DNA of 64,000 nt from CAKRJP01 sp963634745 (GTDB lineage: Bacteria; Bacillota; Clostridia; Lachnospirales; Lachnospiraceae), in the NCBI GenBank assembly GCA_963634745.1, contig CAVHCX010000001.1, positions 1-64,000 on the forward strand. The letters run 5' to 3'. The notes below the pieces were generated by a model. That model made no database searches. It had not been told where the DNA came from and saw only the letters and a program-made list of their open reading frames with translations. Positions 7,440 to 17,500 of this stretch are shown here, piece by piece (position 1 is the first letter of the stretch; the number at the start of each line of letters is the position of its first letter). Position numbers and translations under genes: made by a program.

Positions 7440-8705
7440 ATGAAGAAAAAATTGATTTTATTTGTTATGGCAGGAATGCTGGCCGTGTCTTCTCTTACAG
7501 GATGCGGATCCATTAAAGATTCGGATGTCGTAATTACCGGAAAGAGTGAGAATATCACAGCTAAGGAAGCGAATTTTTATGCCAGGTATGTCCAGGCACA
7601 ATATGAAACCTACTACGGATCCTATCTTGGAGATGATATGTGGTCGACAGAGATTGAGGAAGGCAAGACTTACGAGTCCAATGTTAAGAAGAGCCTCCTA
7701 AAGCAGTTGAAATATATGCTGGTTATGAAGGAGCATATGTCTGACTACGATGTGAAGCTAACAAAGGATGAGAAGAGTGAAATCTCAGATGCTGCCAAGG
7801 AATTTGTAGAGGCCAATGAAGAAAGCAGTGCCGCTAAGGTATCCGGAGATCAGGAGACGGTAGAGAAGGTTTTGACTTTACTTACCATTCAACAGAAGAT
7901 GGAAGCTGCCATTGAGGAAGATGTAGATACGGAGGTTTCTGATGATGAGGCGGCTCAAAAGAGTATGGATTATGTGCTCTTCTCCTATACCACTACCGAT
8001 GATGATGGCAATAGTAGCGACCTATCAGATGATGAGAAGGCGGCTATGAAGGAGAAGGCAACTAGCTTTGCAGAGGGAGCAAAGAGCGCGGAAGACTTCA
8101 GTGTTTATGCTACAGAACAGGGCCAGACAGCTCAGACAGCTACCTTTGATTCGGATAGTAGCACACCGGATGCAGATTTGATTGCGGCAGCAGATGCCCT
8201 GGGAGAGGGAGAGGTTACAGATGTCATTGAGACAGACAGCGGTTGCTATGTGGCAAAAGTTACCAGCCTCTTAGACCGCGAGGCCACCGATAGTAAAAAG
8301 GAAAGTATTATTTCTGAGAGAAAGTCAGACCTTTTGGAAAAGACCTGCAAGGCATGGGTGAAAGAAGATGGTGTAAAAGCCAACAAGAAGGTTTGGAAGA
8401 AAATCAGCTTTACTGATTTGAGCGTTTCTATCAAGCAGGTGGAGACAGAGACTGAGGATACGGATACAAGTTCTGAGGATGCTACTTCTGAAGATACAAC
8501 ATCAGAAAGCACTACGGATACTACAGAAAGTACAGAGACTAAAGAGACTAGCGATGATACGGCTGCAAGCGAGACTCAGACCAGCGATACAGCTGTGGAA
8601 GCTACAGATGCTACAGGCGATGCTTCTGCTATGGAAGATACATCCGCTACAGAGGATGCTTCTTATACAGAAGATACATCCTATACAGAGGAAGTTGCAG
8701 AGTAG
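7440..8705 (+). CDS. PrsA/SurA-like peptidylprolyl isomerase lipoprotein
   Basis: A lipoprotein signal (KKK, hydrophobic core, lipobox LTGC with Cys22) anchors this 421-aa protein outside the membrane. The middle is helical like the chaperone part of PrsA/SurA, followed by a divergent PpiC (parvulin) region around residues 185-295 (AEDFSVYATEQG ... GEGEVTDVIETDSGCYVAKV). From about residue 335 to the end it is a low-complexity Ser/Thr/Asp/Glu tail with repeats such as TEDASYTEDTSYTEE, probably reaching into the cell wall. ATG 7440 is preferred (AAAGG upstream); an in-frame GTG at 7413 would put residues before the signal. It sits after mfd, as foldase genes do in related genomes, but no spoVT-like gene follows here. 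Confidence 0.8.
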   Translation: MKKKLILFVMAGMLAVSSLTGCGSIKDSDVVITGKSENITAKEANFYARYVQAQYETYYGSYLGDDMWSTEIEEGKTYESNVKKSLLKQLKYMLVMKEHMSDYDVKLTKDEKSEISDAAKEFVEANEESSAAKVSGDQETVEKVLTLLTIQQKMEAAIEEDVDTEVSDDEAAQKSMDYVLFSYTTTDDDGNSSDLSDDEKAAMKEKATSFAEGAKSAEDFSVYATEQGQTAQTATFDSDSSTPDADLIAAADALGEGEVTDVIETDSGCYVAKVTSLLDREATDSKKESIISERKSDLLEKTCKAWVKEDGVKANKKVWKKISFTDLSVSIKQVETETEDTDTSSEDATSEDTTSESTTDTTESTETKETSDDTAASETQTSDTAVEATDATGDASAMEDTSATEDASYTEDTSYTEEVAE

Positions 8706-8732
8706 TTAGAATCGTAGCAAAAAATACGAAAA

Positions 8733-8772
8733 AAAACGGGACTGTCGCACAAGCGATGGTCCCGTTTTGCCT
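8733..8772. terminator. bidirectional intrinsic terminator
   Basis: A 16-bp stem (8733-8748 with 8753-8768, two G-U pairs) is flanked by an A-run and a T-run and sits between the convergent lipoprotein and yqeY genes, so it can stop transcription from both sides. Confidence 0.85.
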
Positions 8773-8794
8773 TGTAAAAAGCATTGTTTTAAAT

Positions 8795-9238
8795 TTAGAA
8801 GAAAGAGCTGACAATCTCATTCACTAATTTTCCGTCAGCCTTGCCTTTTACTTTTGGCATAAGTTCTTTCATGATCTTTCCCTTATCTTTAGCAGTTGGA
8901 GCATCCAGGCCTAAATCAGCCAGAACCCCTGAGACGATTTCCTTAATCTCAGCTTCGTCCATCATCTTTGGAGCATAAGCCTCTAATACAGCCAAACGTT
9001 TCTTGCATTCATCGATAATATCGGTGCGATCTTCCGGAGTGAGTTCTAAAGTCTCTTTGGTCTGCTTGATCTCTTTTAAAATGACCTGGGTTTCTTCTTC
9101 CTCGGTAAGGTCTGCTCTCTTATCGATGGCCTTGTTTTTTAAGGCTGCCAAAAGCATGGATAAGGTTTCCTTGGTATCTTTCTCGCCGGCTTTCATGGCT
9201 TTGATCATGTCAGCACGAACGTCTTCTATCTTGCTCAT
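8795..9238 (-). CDS. GatB/YqeY domain protein
   Basis: A cytoplasmic helical protein of about 147 aa of the YqeY family, which shares a domain with the tail of GatB and is thought to bind tRNA or act in tRNA amidation-related processes. Family features are DMIKAMKAGEK, an early helical half with LTEEEETQVILKEIKQ, and the C-terminal GKIMKELMPKVKGKADGKLVN. I place the start at the ATG at 9238, because AGGAGG is 7 nt from it and only 1 nt from the ATG at 9244. It has its own minus-strand promoter and a shared terminator. Confidence 0.9.
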   Translation of the reverse strand: MSKIEDVRADMIKAMKAGEKDTKETLSMLLAALKNKAIDKRADLTEEEETQVILKEIKQTKETLELTPEDRTDIIDECKKRLAVLEAYAPKMMDEAEIKEIVSGVLADLGLDAPTAKDKGKIMKELMPKVKGKADGKLVNEIVSSFF

Positions 9239-9315
9239 GTTCATTCCTCCTAGTTAAAATTGATTTTGTCTTGTAATGGTTTGAAAAGAGCCAGGTCTTT
9301 CCAAGAACCATGTCC

Positions 9316-9344
9316 ATTCTAGCAAATGTAATGAGAAAAAACAA
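9316..9344 (-). promoter_or_regulatory. putative promoter of yqeY (minus strand)
   Basis: Read on the minus strand: TTGTTT (9344-9339), 17 nt, TAGAAT (9321-9316) with an extended TGC before the -10. It lies about 80 nt ahead of the yqeY start. Confidence 0.5.
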
Positions 9345-9401
9345 TCCTTCAAAAAGGCCCATGACCAAAGTCTTAATTACAAAAGATGGCTATAGTGTGG
9401 G

Positions 9402-9429
9402 TTTACTTATTTTAGATAACTGCTATACT
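9402..9429 (+). promoter_or_regulatory. putative promoter of the adenylation-enzyme gene
   Basis: TTTACT (9402-9407), 16-nt spacer, TGC-TATACT (-10 at 9424-9429). It lies 50 bp upstream of ATG 9479. Confidence 0.5.
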
Positions 9430-9478
9430 GTTGGTAAAGCAAAGTTTGGGAATGCATCGCTATAAGGAGGCGTTTGAT

Positions 9479-10981
9479 ATGCCGAAAAAAGAGAGAGCTG
9501 TTTTTCTTAGCTCTCACAAAGAAGAATTTAAACAAAAAACTTTCTGCGAACTGTTTCTGGATACGGTGAAAGCTTTCCCTAAGAAGGTGGCGGTTTCCGG
9601 GATCTATGGAACCTTTACGTATGAGGAGCTGGAAGAAAAAAGTAATATTTTGGCAGCTCATTTGCTGGAAAAAGGAATGAAGGCAGGAGAGATTGTGGGA
9701 GTCCAGGCGGGTCAGTCTGTATGGTCTGTGATTTTCATGATTGGAATCTGGAAGGCGGGAGGAGCCTATGTCTATATTGACAGCACCCATCCTAAAAAGC
9801 GGCAGGACCAGATTATGGAAGAGTGCCAGTGTCGTTTCGTTATCGACCGAGAATTCGCAATGAAAATTGACTGGTCAGAAAAGAAGGAACATATAGACAG
9901 GTCAGACCTTGATCAGATGGCGCTTTTGATTTATACATCCGGTTCTACATCAAAGCCAAAAGGGGTCATGTTAAGTCACAGAAATGTCATGTGCGCCATC
10001 AGTAATTTCGATCGCTTGGATCTAAGTGAAGAGGATATCTATGGAGTATTTCCTAGTTTTAGCTTTGTGGCTTCGGTATTTGATCTTTATGCTTCCTTGG
10101 CTGTGGGAGCTTCGGTTCGGATTATCCAAAAAGCCATTCGAAAGGACATTAAAGGCCTTCTGGACTGCTATATAGAACACGGGATTACCATTACCTTCCT
10201 GCCCCCACATATGGCCAGCAAACTTGAGGAGATTGAAGCAGGAAAAACCAAACTAAGAATTTTGCTGGTCGGAAGTGATATGCCGAGAAATCTTGTGCCC
10301 ACCCATTATAAAATCTGTAATGTCTATGGGGCTTCGGAGATGACTTCTATCATTTCGGAATATGAGATCAAAGAGGCGAAATTTCACTATCCGATAGGAA
10401 GCTTAAATGCCACCATCAAAGGCTATGTGGTGGATGAAGAAGGAAAGCAAGTGCCGGCTGGGGAGGCTGGAGAGCTTTGGCTTGCTTCTGACCAGGTTGC
10501 TATGGGATACTATAAGGATCCTGTCCGCACAGAAAGCTATTTTATGGAAAATCCTTTTTCCCAAGAGGAGGGCTTTTTAAGGCTCTTTAAGACCAAAGAT
10601 TTGGTACGGATGGATGCAGATGGGACCATCTATTATCTTGGCCGCATGGATTTCATGTACAAGATCCGGGGCTTTCGGGTGGAGGCCAGTGCGGTGGAGA
10701 CGGCTATGCGGTGTACCAGCATTGCAAAAGAATGTGCGGTCGTTGCTTTTGAAGATCAGGGGGGGACCAATATTCTGTGCGGATATTTTGAGGCGGAAGA
10801 AAAGGTGGATGTAAAAAAATTTAAGGAAGCCTTAAAAGAAAGTCTTCCCTACTATATGATTCCCACGGCCTTATTTCAGCTTGAGGCCCTTCCGAGGACC
10901 CTTAATAATAAAATCGATCGAGGAAAATTAAAAGCTCCAAAAGAATTGAATGATCACAAGCTTTTGGAGGAGCTATATTAA
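9479..10981 (+). CDS. stand-alone adenylation (AMP-binding) enzyme, NRPS/DltA-like
   Basis: A 500-aa member of the acyl/aminoacyl adenylate-forming superfamily, which activates a carboxylate with ATP. Core motifs are visible: A3 YTSGSTSKPKG (from residue 152), A5 NVYGASEMTS, A7/A8 with TKDLVRMDADG and GRMDFMYKIRGFRVE, and A10 NNKIDRGKLK with its catalytic Lys. The size matches a lone A domain such as D-alanine:carrier-protein ligase, but no carrier protein, DltB or condensation domain is adjacent; a LUD protein and a cupin follow. AAGGAGG lies 9 nt before ATG 9479; upstream in-frame codons lack a ribosome site. Substrate unknown. Confidence 0.85.
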   Translation: MPKKERAVFLSSHKEEFKQKTFCELFLDTVKAFPKKVAVSGIYGTFTYEELEEKSNILAAHLLEKGMKAGEIVGVQAGQSVWSVIFMIGIWKAGGAYVYIDSTHPKKRQDQIMEECQCRFVIDREFAMKIDWSEKKEHIDRSDLDQMALLIYTSGSTSKPKGVMLSHRNVMCAISNFDRLDLSEEDIYGVFPSFSFVASVFDLYASLAVGASVRIIQKAIRKDIKGLLDCYIEHGITITFLPPHMASKLEEIEAGKTKLRILLVGSDMPRNLVPTHYKICNVYGASEMTSIISEYEIKEAKFHYPIGSLNATIKGYVVDEEGKQVPAGEAGELWLASDQVAMGYYKDPVRTESYFMENPFSQEEGFLRLFKTKDLVRMDADGTIYYLGRMDFMYKIRGFRVEASAVETAMRCTSIAKECAVVAFEDQGGTNILCGYFEAEEKVDVKKFKEALKESLPYYMIPTALFQLEALPRTLNNKIDRGKLKAPKELNDHKLLEELY

Positions 10982-10998
10982 AAAAGAGAGGTGTTTTT

Positions 10999-11637
10999 AT
11001 GGATGCAAATCGTGTGAAAAGAAATGACCTGTTAGGTCAGCAGATGGTGAAGGCCTTAGAGTCCAGGAATATGGAGGCCTATTATGTGGGATCCAAGGAG
11101 GAAGCCTGTAAGAAGGCTCTTGATTTGATCCCGGAGGGCAGCAGTATTTCCTGGGGCGGGTCTATGTCAGCCCAGGAAATTGGCTTGAAAGATGCAGTCT
11201 GTCAGGGGAATTATGTGATTTATAACCGAGATACAGCAAAAAGTCCCGAGGAGAAAAGAAAAATCGAGCTTGCGGCCTATGACTGTGATTTCTTTTTGTG
11301 CAGCGCCAATGCGATTACCCAGGACGGTGTGATCATTAATATTGACGGACATGCAAACCGTGTTTCGGCCATTGCCCAGGGACCAAGAAATATTTTGATG
11401 ATCGTTGGCATGAATAAGGTGGCAAAGGATGTGGAAGCGGCCATGTCAAGAGCCAGAAACGAGGCGGCACCGATCAATGCCCAGAGATTTCAGTTAAATA
11501 CCCCCTGCTGTAAGACGGGGGCATGCTTTGATTGTAAATCACCGGAGACCATTTGTTGCCAGATTTTAATCACAAGATTTTCTAAGGATGCAGGTAGAAT
11601 CAAAGTGATTCTGGTAAATGATTCGCTGGGATTTTAA
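10999..11637 (+). CDS. LUD-domain protein (LutC/YkgG-like)
   Basis: A 212-aa protein of the lactate-utilisation (LUD, formerly DUF162) family, with the phosphate-loop-like region SISWGGSMSAQEIGL and NAITQDGVIINIDGHANRVSA. Many Clostridia carry it alone, without the LutA/LutB iron-sulfur partners of lactate oxidation, and its reaction there is unclear. The tail has six cysteines (170, 171, 176, 179, 186, 187), which could bind a metal or cluster; this is an inference. AGAGAGG is 8-9 nt before ATG 10999. It lies 17 nt after the adenylation gene and so probably in its operon. Confidence 0.85.
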   Translation: MDANRVKRNDLLGQQMVKALESRNMEAYYVGSKEEACKKALDLIPEGSSISWGGSMSAQEIGLKDAVCQGNYVIYNRDTAKSPEEKRKIELAAYDCDFFLCSANAITQDGVIINIDGHANRVSAIAQGPRNILMIVGMNKVAKDVEAAMSRARNEAAPINAQRFQLNTPCCKTGACFDCKSPETICCQILITRFSKDAGRIKVILVNDSLGF

Positions 11638-11675
11638 ATAATTATATAAAATTAAGAGGAAAGAAGGAGTAAAGG

Positions 11676-12026
11676 ATGTTAAAGACAAGAACAAGTGACA
11701 GAAAAACAGTAAGGGCAGACCATATGTGCGGAGGTACAGGTTATATTCTGAAAGAAGAATTGATCACTCCCGAGCAGAGAGGAAGTCATTGTAATTTGTT
11801 TAGCCGTGTAACTATACCGGCAGGCGGAGAAATCGGTCATCATGAGCATCATGGAGAAGCCGAGACCTATTATATTTTAGAGGGAGAAGGCATCTATGAG
11901 GAAGACGGAGAAGGAGTTATGGTAGGCCCCGGAGATGTAACCTATTGTGGGGATGGTCATGGCCACGGTCTGAAAAATATGGGTGAGAAGGACTTAGTCA
12001 TTGCAGCCTTGATCCTGGCAAATTAA
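11676..12026 (+). CDS. small cupin-domain protein
   Basis: A single-domain cupin of 116 aa. Cupin motif 1 is GEIGHHEHHGEAETYYILEG (metal-binding His-x-His and Glu); motif 2 is PGDVTYCGDGHGHGLKN. Such small cupins bind a divalent metal and act as isomerases, oxygenases or sensors. AGAAGGAG precedes ATG 11676. It follows the LUD gene after 38 nt and precedes the transglutaminase gene after 26 nt, so the four genes appear to form one unit. The substrate is not readable. Confidence 0.85.
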   Translation: MLKTRTSDRKTVRADHMCGGTGYILKEELITPEQRGSHCNLFSRVTIPAGGEIGHHEHHGEAETYYILEGEGIYEEDGEGVMVGPGDVTYCGDGHGHGLKNMGEKDLVIAALILAN

Positions 12027-12052
12027 TTTTGTGATCCGGGAGTTTGTTATAT

Positions 12053-13297
12053 ATGAATAGACATAAGAAAAGAAATGGATGTGCCAGGGGCTGTCTGCTA
12101 GTTGTGCTTCTGTTTTTTGTTGTAGCGGGTCTTTTGGCAATGGGGATCTATGTCCTTCCAAATTCTGTGCTTAAGGAACTGACGGATTCTTCGGACACTA
12201 GCGGCTTTCAAGGAATTGGAGACGCCCTGGATAATATTTCTTATCAGGAGGTGACAGAGGAAGAGGATGCTTCTGTCAGCTATTATTACAGTCAATTATC
12301 GGAAGATGACAAACAAATTTACAAAGAGATCCTAAGCGGCCTTAATTCCAATACAGCAGAAATCTACCTGCATGGTGATGATGCAGATCGGGCCAATCAG
12401 ATCTTGCAATATGTGATGAGAGACCATCCGGAAATTTTCTGGTCTGATGGTTCTGCCACAACTACCAGTTATTCAGGCCTTCATTCCTATACCGTAATGA
12501 AAGCCAACTATCAATATGATGCAAATGCCAGAAATAGCATGCAGGCTCAGATTGACCAGGCAGTGGCAGAGTGTCTTAACGGAATCTCCCAGGATGCATC
12601 GGACTATGATAAGATCCTTTATGTCTATGAGTATATTATTCACAGCGTGGAATATAATTTGGATGCTTCAGATAATCAAAATATATATAGCGTATTTGTT
12701 GGAAAAGAATCGGTATGCGCCGGATATTCTAAGGCTACCCAGTATTTGCTACAAAAATTAGGCGTTTTTTGCACCTATGTGATTGGGACGGCAGGAGATG
12801 ATAACCAGGCCCATGCCTGGAATTTGGTATCCTGTAATGGGGAATATTATTATGTGGACACCACTTGGGGAGATCCTACCTTCTTAGCAGAGGAGGGGGA
12901 AGAGGTTGCGGCAGAAGAAAAGATCGCCTATGACTATATGCTGTGTGACGAAACGGAACTCTTTAAGAATCATACGCCGGATACTTCTGTGGAATTGCCT
13001 AGCTGCACCCATATGGATTACAACTACTATGTAGTAAACGGAGACTACTATACTTCTTTTGATCCGGAAGCTATCTTGCAGAAGATGAATGATGTGATTT
13101 CATCCGGTGGATCTACAAGCGTAATTAAATTTTCGAGTGCAGACCTCTATGCTGCTGCCAGGGAAAGTATTTTTCAAGAAACAATCCCGCGAGCAGCTGA
13201 AAATCTGGCGAACTGGTACGGGATTTCAGAAGTGAAATACCAGTATTTAGATGAGGCGGATTTAAATAAAATAACGATTTACTGGCAATATCAGTAG
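12053..13297 (+). CDS. membrane-anchored transglutaminase-like protease
   Basis: 414 aa. A basic N-terminus is followed by one membrane segment at about residues 14-36 (LLVVLLFFVVAGLLAMGIYV), leaving the rest outside the cell. The transglutaminase-like core shows the catalytic triad Cys222 (SVCAGYS), His254 (AHAWN) and Asp269 (YVDTTWGDP). Bacterial members are usually proteases or amidases acting on surface proteins or peptidoglycan peptides. ATG 12053 is chosen because GGGAG is 10 nt upstream; a TTG at 12044 is too close to it. Last gene before a strong terminator. Confidence 0.85.
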   Translation: MNRHKKRNGCARGCLLVVLLFFVVAGLLAMGIYVLPNSVLKELTDSSDTSGFQGIGDALDNISYQEVTEEEDASVSYYYSQLSEDDKQIYKEILSGLNSNTAEIYLHGDDADRANQILQYVMRDHPEIFWSDGSATTTSYSGLHSYTVMKANYQYDANARNSMQAQIDQAVAECLNGISQDASDYDKILYVYEYIIHSVEYNLDASDNQNIYSVFVGKESVCAGYSKATQYLLQKLGVFCTYVIGTAGDDNQAHAWNLVSCNGEYYYVDTTWGDPTFLAEEGEEVAAEEKIAYDYMLCDETELFKNHTPDTSVELPSCTHMDYNYYVVNGDYYTSFDPEAILQKMNDVISSGGSTSVIKFSSADLYAAARESIFQETIPRAAENLANWYGISEVKYQYLDEADLNKITIYWQYQ

Positions 13298-13327
13298 TTT
13301 TTTGAATTAAAAATTGGTTAGTGTTTT

Positions 13328-13374
13328 AAGGCTCTAAAATTTAAAATTTTAAATTTTAATTTTAGGGCCTTTTG
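13328..13374 (+). terminator. intrinsic terminator after the transglutaminase gene
   Basis: A 14-bp stem, AAGGCTCTAAAATT (13328-13341) with 13358-13371 (one G-U pair), whose AT-rich interior can extend it, ends in CCTTTTG. The carA -35 begins immediately after it. Confidence 0.8.
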
Positions 13375-13403
13375 TTGAAAAAGAAAAAGGAATGCGGTAT
13401 AAT
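13375..13403 (+). promoter_or_regulatory. sigma-A promoter of carAB
   Basis: TTGAAA (13375-13380), 17-nt spacer, TATAAT (13398-13403). The untranslated leader is only about 30 nt, so there is no room for a PyrR-type attenuator. Confidence 0.75.
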
Positions 13404-13440
13404 TTTTACAATTTGTGAACTAGAAGGGATAGGTGGAAAT

Positions 13441-14508
13441 ATGAAAGCATTTCTGATACTCGAAGACGGAACAGTCTTCACAGGAACCAGCATCGGCTCG
13501 ACCCGGGATATGATAAGTGAGATTGTATTTAACACTTCTATGACCGGTTATTTGGAGGTGTTAACAGATCCCTCCTATGCGGGACAGGCAGTGGTTATGA
13601 CATATCCGTTAATTGGTAATTATGGTATTACACCGGATATGGAATCCAAGAAGGCATGGCCCGATGGATATATTGTCAGAGAATTGTCTCGTATGCCAAG
13701 CAACTTCAGAAGTAGCGGCTCTATTCAAGAATTCTTAAAGAATCAGAATATCCCGGGTATCATGGGAATCGATACCAGGGCTCTTACCAAGATCCTTCGT
13801 GAGAAGGGAACCATGAATGGTATGATCACTACCAATTCCAATTATAATCTAGATGAGATTCTTCCAAAATTAAAAGCATATAAAGTAGGGGACGTGGTTA
13901 AGAAGGTTACATGTAAGAAGCCTGATGTCCTAGAAGGAGACGGACCTAAGGTTGCCCTGATGGATTTTGGTGCAAAAAATAATATCGCAAAGTCCTTAAA
14001 TGATAGAGGCTGCCAGGTGACGGTATATCCTGCCCACACAACTGCGGAAGAAATTCTTGCCAGCGAGCCGGACGGAATTATGTTATCGAACGGCCCCGGA
14101 GATCCGGAGACCAATGTATCTATAATAGAAGAAATCAAGAAGTTATATGATTCAGACCTTCCGATTTTTGCAATCTGCCTGGGACACCAGCTGATGGCCT
14201 TGGCTACCGGAGCTAAAACCTACAAATTAAAATATGGTCACCGCGGAGGCAATCATCCGGTGAAGGACCTTTCCAACGGAAGAGTTTATATTTCTTCCCA
14301 GAATCATGGTTATGCGGTGGATGCAGAAAGTATTGATCCTGCCATTGCCAAGGAAGCATTTGTCAATGTAAATGATGGCACAAACGAAGGTCTCGCTTAT
14401 GTCGGTAAAAATATTTTCACCGTACAGTTCCATCCAGAGGCCTGCCCGGGACCCCAGGATTCCGCATACTTATTTGACCGCTTTATTGACATGATGAAAG
14501 GAGAATAG
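13441..14508 (+). CDS. carA: carbamoyl-phosphate synthase small (glutaminase) subunit
   Basis: Class I glutamine amidotransferase subunit (355 aa) that releases ammonia from glutamine and passes it to CarB for carbamoyl phosphate synthesis, feeding pyrimidines and arginine. The N-terminal half is the CPSase small domain (LILEDGTVFTG, FNTSMTGYLEVLTDPSY); the C-terminal half has the nucleophile Cys246 (AICLGHQL) and the His/Glu pair in QFHPEACPGP. ATG 13441 is chosen because GATAGGTGGAA lies just upstream; the longer frame from 13372 overlaps the promoter. It precedes carB by 5 nt. Confidence 0.97.
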   Translation: MKAFLILEDGTVFTGTSIGSTRDMISEIVFNTSMTGYLEVLTDPSYAGQAVVMTYPLIGNYGITPDMESKKAWPDGYIVRELSRMPSNFRSSGSIQEFLKNQNIPGIMGIDTRALTKILREKGTMNGMITTNSNYNLDEILPKLKAYKVGDVVKKVTCKKPDVLEGDGPKVALMDFGAKNNIAKSLNDRGCQVTVYPAHTTAEEILASEPDGIMLSNGPGDPETNVSIIEEIKKLYDSDLPIFAICLGHQLMALATGAKTYKLKYGHRGGNHPVKDLSNGRVYISSQNHGYAVDAESIDPAIAKEAFVNVNDGTNEGLAYVGKNIFTVQFHPEACPGPQDSAYLFDRFIDMMKGE

Positions 14509-14513
14509 GAAGA

Positions 14514-17500
14514 ATGCCTAAGAATACATCTATAAAAAAAGTATTGGTAATTGGTTCCGGCCCGATTGTCATTGGACAGGCAGCGGAATTTGATTATGCA
14601 GGAACCCAGGCCTGCAGATCCTTGAAGGAAGAGGGGATTGAGGTTGTACTACTTAACTCCAACCCTGCAACCATTATGACAGACAAGGATATTGCAGACC
14701 GTGTATATATCGAGCCTTTGACGGTAGAGGTAGTAGAACAGCTGATTATAAAGGAAGAGCCGGATAGTGTTCTCCCGACCCTTGGAGGACAGGCTGCCTT
14801 AAACCTAGCCATGGAGCTTGAAGAGCGAGGCTTTTTAAGAGATCATAATGTTCGCTTGATCGGAACAACCTCAGAGACCATTAAGAAGGCAGAGGACCGT
14901 CTGGAATTTAAGAAGACCATGGAGAAGATCGGAGAGCCTTGTGCAGCTTCTCTTGTGGTAGAGACAGTGGAAGACGGTGTGCAGTTTGCAGAAGAGATCG
15001 GTTATCCGGTAGTTCTTCGTCCTGCTTATACCTTGGGAGGAAGCGGCGGTGGTATCGCCCACGACAGAGGTCAGCTGATCGAGATCTTGGAAAATGGACT
15101 TCGACTTTCCCGTGTAGGACAGGTTCTTGTAGAGCGCTGTATTGCAGGATGGAAGGAAATTGAGTACGAGGTAATGCGGGATAATAATGGAAACTGCATT
15201 ACCGTATGTAATATGGAAAATCTGGACCCTGTAGGAGTTCATACCGGAGACAGTATCGTAGTTGCCCCTTCCCAGACCCTAGGGGACAAGGAATATCAGA
15301 TGCTTCGTAGCTCTGCCCTTAATATTATCAGTGAGTTGAATATTACCGGAGGATGTAATGTACAGTATGCATTGCACCCGGAAAGCTTTGAATATTGTGT
15401 CATCGAGGTAAATCCCAGAGTAAGCCGTTCGTCTGCTCTGGCTTCTAAGGCAACCGGATATCCGATCGCTAAGGTTGCAGCAAAGATTGCCCTTGGTTAT
15501 AACCTGGATGAGATTAAGAATGCAGTTACAAAGAAAACATATGCAAGTTTTGAGCCTATGCTTGACTACTGCGTCGTAAAGATTCCGAGACTCCCTTTTG
15601 ATAAATTTATCAGTGCAAAGAGAACCCTGACCACCCAGATGAAGGCAACCGGAGAAGTTATGAGTATCTGTGATAACTTCGAGGGAGCTCTTATGAAGGC
15701 CATTCGTTCTCTGGAACAGCATGTGGACAGCCTCATGTCCTATGATTTCTCTCACCTAAAGGGGGCAGACCTTTTAGAGGAATTGGAAGTTGTAGATGAT
15801 CAGAGAATCTGGAAGATCGCAGAGGCCCTTCGCCAGGGAATCAGCTATGATGAGATCCATGAGATCACAAAGATTGACAAATGGTTTATTGATAAGATCG
15901 GCATCCTTGTGGAGATGGAGCATGTCTTAAAGACCCAGACCTTGGATGTGGATATCTTAAAAGAAGCAAAGCGTATGGAATTCCCGGACCATATCATTGC
16001 AAAATTAACCGGAAAGACAGAAAAAGAAATCTACAACATGCGTATGTACTACGGTATTACCGCAGCCTACAAGATGGTTGATACCTGTGCCGCTGAGTTT
16101 GCTGCCGAGACCCCATATTATTATTCTGTCTATGGCAGTGAAAATGAGGTAGAGGAGACCAGGGGAAAGAAGAAGGTTCTTGTTCTAGGTTCCGGCCCTA
16201 TCCGTATCGGTCAGGGTATCGAGTTCGACTTTTGTTCTGTGCACTGTACCTGGGCATTTGCAAAAGAAGGCTATGAGACCATTATTGTAAATAACAATCC
16301 GGAGACGGTAAGTACAGACTTTGACATCGCAGATAAGCTTTATTTTGAGCCTTTGACCCCGGAAGATGTAGAGAGTATTGTAAAGCTTGAGCATCCGGAT
16401 GGAGCAGTGGTTCAGTTCGGTGGACAGACAGCTATCAAGCTTACAGAAGCCTTGATGCGCATGGGTGTTCCGATTCTTGGTACTTCTGCAGAAAATGTAG
16501 ATGCGGCAGAAGACCGTGAGCTCTTTGATGAGATCTTAGAGAAGTGTGGAATTCCAAGACCTACCGGAGGAACTGTATTTACTGCCGAGGAGGCCAAGGA
16601 AGTGGCAAACCGCCTGGGATATCCGGTACTTGTAAGACCATCTTACGTACTGGGAGGTCAGGGCATGCAGATTGCCATCAATGACCATGATATTGATGAG
16701 TTTATTGGTATTATCAATCGAATTGCACAAGACCACCCGATCCTTGTAGATAAGTACTTGCAGGGTAAGGAGATCGAGGTCGATGCAGTATGCGATGGTG
16801 AGGATATTTTGATCCCTGGAATTATGGAACATATTGAGAGAGCCGGTATCCACTCCGGAGACAGTATTTCCGTATATCCGGCCAAGAGCATTTCTGAGAA
16901 AACCAAGAAAACCATTGAAGACTATACCAGAAAGCTTGCTAAGTCTCTGCATGTTATCGGTCTTATTAACATTCAGTTTATTGTTTGCGGTGAGGATGTC
17001 TATGTCATCGAGGTAAATCCTCGGTCCAGCCGTACCGTGCCTTATATTAGCAAGGTGACCGGAATCCCGATCGTACCACTTGCTACCAAGGTTATTATCG
17101 GAAATAAGATCAAAGATTTAGGTTATACACCGGGACTTCAGCCGGAGGCAGATTATTTTGCGGTTAAGATGCCGGTATTCTCCTTTGAGAAGATTCGAGA
17201 CGCAGATATCAGCCTGGGACCTGAGATGAAATCTACAGGAGAGTGTCTGGGTATCGCAAAGACCTTTGAGGAAGCCTTATATAAGGCCTTCCTAGGAGCA
17301 GGTGTCAAACTTCCAAAGTTTAGTAATATGATCATGACCGTCAGAGATGAGGATAAGGAAGAGGCTATCGATATCGGACGTCGCTTTAATCAGATCGGTT
17401 ATAAGATCTTTGCTACAGAGGGAACCGCAAAGGTATTAAACGAAGCAGGTGTGAAGGCTATTGCTGTCAATAAGATTGAACAGAATTCACCAAACTTATT

